A stretch of DNA of 10,128 bases, from assembly GCA_004151065.3 (NCBI GenBank), contig NWUY0303872635.1, positions 1-10,128 on the forward strand, read 5' to 3'. The stretch is from Larix sibirica (taxonomy: Eukaryota > Streptophyta > Pinopsida > Pinales > Pinaceae). This document shows, one piece after another, positions 8,010-10,128 of the stretch. The position numbers and the translations under genes were made by a program. The notes below the pieces were generated by a model. That model was not told the DNA's origin. It saw only the letters and a list, made by a program, of their open reading frames with translations, and did no database searches. Numbering within the stretch: position 1 is the stretch's first letter; every line of letters begins with the position of its first letter.

Positions 8010-8397
8010 TTAAGGGACCCAATTGATGTCAAGGTTATGACCATTAATGGTCGACAATCCACAATCCAAACCAACGCCAATACTGGCCATGATGTCTGCT
8101 TCTTGGTTGTTGCTTCTCAAGGCGTGGAGCAAGGAGATGGAGTTAAAATCCTTAACCACGTAGGAGAAGAGATGCTGGAGCTTGGAGACTGGTTTTCTGC
8201 GATTTTTGGCCAAAGATATGGCTTCCCTAATTACCAGCATTGAGTCTCTGAAGGTTACGAGATCCGTGACATCATCGTTCCTTGCAATTTCCATACCTTT
8301 GATCAGAGCGATCCATTCCTCATCATTATTAGTTCTTCTGGTCTTTCTTTTTGTTTCCCTCGGAGTCAAAAAGGACTCCTCCCGCACTTGCCAACCC
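8010..8397 (-). pseudogene. RNase H domain fragment (RVT_3-like, end of LINE ORF2)
   Basis: RNase H digests RNA in RNA-DNA hybrids; in many plant LINEs such a domain closes ORF2. The long frame reads RRTNNDEEWIALIKGMEIAR, then FRDSMLVIREA and later LRSNNQEADIMASIGVG. These match the conserved TNNxAEWxAL, GDSxLV and NNxxADxxA motifs. The catalytic acids are kept: Glu in DEEW, Asp in RDS and Asp in EAD, although the Gly of GDS is Arg. The first strand appears in another frame as GLASAGGVLFDSEGNKKK, so an indel lies near 8345 and some residues between these motifs are missing. The DGA segment with the first catalytic Asp is absent because homology stops at the element end. The frame ends at INWVP followed by TAA. 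Confidence 0.75.
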
Positions 8398-8408
8398 AGA
8401 GTGTCCGA
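8398..8408. repeat. Right copy of candidate target-site duplication
   Basis: AGAGTGTCCGA directly follows the point where RNase H similarity ceases and matches the left copy with one mismatch. Beyond it the sequence turns sharply AT-rich. Confidence 0.55.
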
Positions 8409-8670
8409 CAATTAAAATATTATTTTATTGTATAAAAGTAATAATAAACTTCCATAACACTAAAAGATAAAGATATGGCTTAGGTACTAATACGCCAAAA
8501 AAAAAAACACAAGAGAGGATGTGTGCAATGGATTCAATTTTAAAAAATGATGATTCAAACAAACACACGACCATTCAAGAAAATGCGAAGGGAGATGAAT
8601 ATAGGCAATTATTTTTCTTTTGTTTCCGCCATAATTAGGAGAATGAATGGTTTATTATTCTGTTAGGAGG

Positions 8671-8712
8671 CTCAAGTGGATATATAGTTTTCTCAAGTGG
8701 ATATACAATTTT
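8671..8712. repeat. 21-base tandem duplication
   Basis: CTCAAGTGGATATATAGTTTT (8671-8691) is followed directly by CTCAAGTGGATATACAATTTT (8692-8712), with two differences. A partial third copy is not evident. Confidence 0.9.
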
Positions 8713-9579
8713 CTTAGTCCACCTAATCATGTTTTACATTCATTTGTGCTTAGTTGTATGGATTTGGAAATGTTGGGTTTTGAATTATGTGATTTAAAAA
8801 AAAAATTATTAATCATACAGAGTGGAAATATGGAAACCATTTTTGAAATTTTTGAAAATATCTATTTTTATTTTCTTATTTTCTCGAAGGTGATGCCACA
8901 TATTGTGTAAAGATGGGTCATATGAATTTTTAATGAAAAGCACCATTTAAAAATATTTATAATTATAAGGAACTCTTTATTATAAATTCAATCATCATTA
9001 TTTATTCATCTTTTAGACATATATTTGTATGAACTTACATCCAATATAATTTATCAATATGATGTTTAACGGGTGGAGGTGAGTCTTACTTGATGGAATG
9101 TAAATGCCCTAAAATAGAGGCAACACGCCGTACTACAAAAATGCCACACAAATAAATAACATGTTGACTCTAAGAGATTATCCACATTCATTTTTGGCTA
9201 GAGGAGAATTCAAGGGTCCCACAACGTCGACCACTTGACATGATGAGGCCAATCACTTAACCATGGACATAAACTAATAACCATACATTTTCCAACAACA
9301 TGATATCATGGTGGCATTCCTTACCATTCTTGACTCCACATAATTAATACCCATTTATTTTATAAAACTAGCACAATGTTTATGCAAATTACCTTGGGTT
9401 TCTTGGTTGATCTAGATTATTTAGGGAATGAAATGGTATACATATAAAATGGAGACACACACATAAATAGGTTGTAGAGAGCACAACGGTACTGTAAAAC
9501 CCAAATTCTATTAATGAATGGAATGGAAAATAATTGTAAATTACAAAGCAATACAAACTAGCTAGATTGGTGGTAGCTT

Positions 9580-9595
9580 ATCTCTGAAGAGAGAT
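9580..9595. repeat. Short inverted repeat
   Basis: ATCTCT (9580-9585) pairs with AGAGAT (9590-9595) around a GAAG loop, with TAGC-type sequence on both outer sides (near 9574 and 9600) extending an imperfect stem. It is not followed by a T-run and has no neighbouring gene, so no terminator role is implied. Confidence 0.45.
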
Positions 9596-10128
9596 GTGTT
9601 AGCTATGCTCATTCATAAGAAGACATTACAAGAGGCCAAAAGTTCCTTTTAACATAAAGTGTGATGCCCTAGGTTGCAAAATCCCTAACTTTAGGAAATG
9701 ATGTGGCAATAGGATTGTTAGTCTTGAGGAAGCTAGTTGATACTTCAATTTCTCGGGGGCACAACATTTGCATACAAACTCCATTTAGGGTGTTTCTTGG
9801 ACCATTAAAAAGATTAACTCATGATTTATGAGTTTGTGAGGCCATCAATCAAAGATTGCATGTCTTATATTGCCAAAAATGAGAGGGAAATGCTTGAAAA
9901 ATGCATTCAAAGTTTGGGACCTAAAAAATTGAAGTAAAATTGCCAAGATGTGGAACCATTTCAAATGAATGGAATAGGTGGGCGATCACTAATATCCACT
10001 TGGATAATTGGTTTGTATGGTGGGAATTAGTTCTCGACCCTCTATTCTATTGTTGTCAATTAATCTTGTACAAGAAAGGAAGTGATAGCTTTTGTTGTGG
10101 TTCTACTTCAACTTAGTAAACATGTGTC

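Larger units (their letters stand above)
6526..8397 (-). mobile_element. 5'-truncated LINE-like retrotransposon insertion, degenerate
   Basis: The block is less AT-rich than its surroundings and lies between the two direct repeats. On the minus strand it opens at GLASAGGVLF, inside an RNase H domain whose upstream half is absent exactly at the repeat. That is what 5'-truncated target-primed reverse transcription produces. It runs through RNase H, a second reading frame with coiled coils, and a roughly 320-base untranslated tail containing GTAATACCACCTC, then TTTTTTAATATAAAAAC, as at the 3' ends of plant transcripts. It ends in an AT-repeat tail (TAATATATATAT) instead of a long poly(A). Alternatives are a chimeric read-through retrocopy, or two adjacent insertions of which only one is bounded by the repeats. 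Calling it a LINE depends on the RNase H resemblance; no reverse transcriptase or endonuclease is present. Confidence 0.6.
8409..10128. other. AT-rich DNA without recognisable gene
   Basis: Neither strand gives a protein or RNA family that I can name. The frame 8647-8910 (+) contains a tandem repeat and low-complexity Phe/Ile/Lys stretches and looks accidental. The minus strand around 9480-9760 (ATTTTCCATTCCATTCATTAAT and flanks) has the flavour of a retrotransposon LTR, but I find no primer-binding site or second copy to support it. Confidence 0.5.

Noticed and set aside
8037-8415. Plus-strand frames at 8037-8243 and 8182-8415
   Set aside because: Antisense of the RNase H fragment, which has clear family motifs on the minus strand.
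8412-8640. Continuation of the RNase H gene to the right with its missing N-terminal strand
   Set aside because: The sequence turns AT-rich right after the direct repeat and has no DGA-type motif in any minus frame, which fits a truncated insertion better than a longer gene.
8647-8910. Plus-strand frame of 87 codons
   Set aside because: Contains the 21-base duplication and low-complexity AT-rich codons; nothing suggests a real protein.
9480-9760. Possible copia-type LTR on the minus strand
   Set aside because: Only a compositional resemblance; no TGGTATCAGAGC-type primer-binding site, no second LTR and no defined TG/CA ends.
1-10128. CRISPR arrays, bacterial operons, riboswitches and tRNA genes
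   Set aside because: No regular direct repeats with spacers, no ribosome-binding sites before long genes, and no cloverleaf with a TTCGA-type T-arm was found. The content is plant-like repeat DNA.

Overview
The window looks like repeat-rich nuclear DNA from a plant with a large, slowly purged genome, most likely a gymnosperm such as a conifer. It is AT-rich, has no intact gene, and carries decayed retrotransposon pieces whose residues fit plant families. The species assignment is inference; no host gene anchors it.

Layout. Positions 1-2380 hold AT-rich DNA with a short hairpin pair near the left end and nothing recognisable as coding. Positions 2381-4020 (+) carry a readable but dead pol fragment of a Ty3/gypsy LTR retrotransposon: the RNase H domain, a connector, the integrase zinc-binding region, the DDE core, and the GPY-type C-terminal module. 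The same element probably continues as a non-coding 3' region (4021-5346) to a purine-rich tract at 5347-5363 that could be its polypurine tract, so an LTR may follow, but no LTR can be proven here. Positions 5829-6311 hold degenerate tandem repeats, two pairs of which share an 82-base offset.

Positions 6526-8397 (-) are the most interesting part. They form a compact, less AT-rich block bounded by an 11-base direct repeat with one mismatch (6515-6525 and 8398-8408), as expected of a 5'-truncated LINE (non-LTR retrotransposon) insertion. Read on the minus strand, it begins inside an RNase H domain (8397-8010). Instead of ending shortly after that, it continues through a proline/glycine-rich, internally repeated reading frame into a 142-codon segment with two good coiled-coil heptad runs (7280-6852), then a 3'-UTR-like tail. 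A coiled-coil ORF downstream of the RNase H end of a LINE is not the usual plant LINE layout and is the main candidate for something undescribed.

Positions 8409-10128 are AT-rich with a 21-base tandem duplication and a small hairpin, but no supported gene. In both relics most in-frame stops fit C-to-T changes at CAG, CAA or CGA codons, the signature of long-term cytosine methylation and deamination. Nothing in the window appears able to make a working protein.
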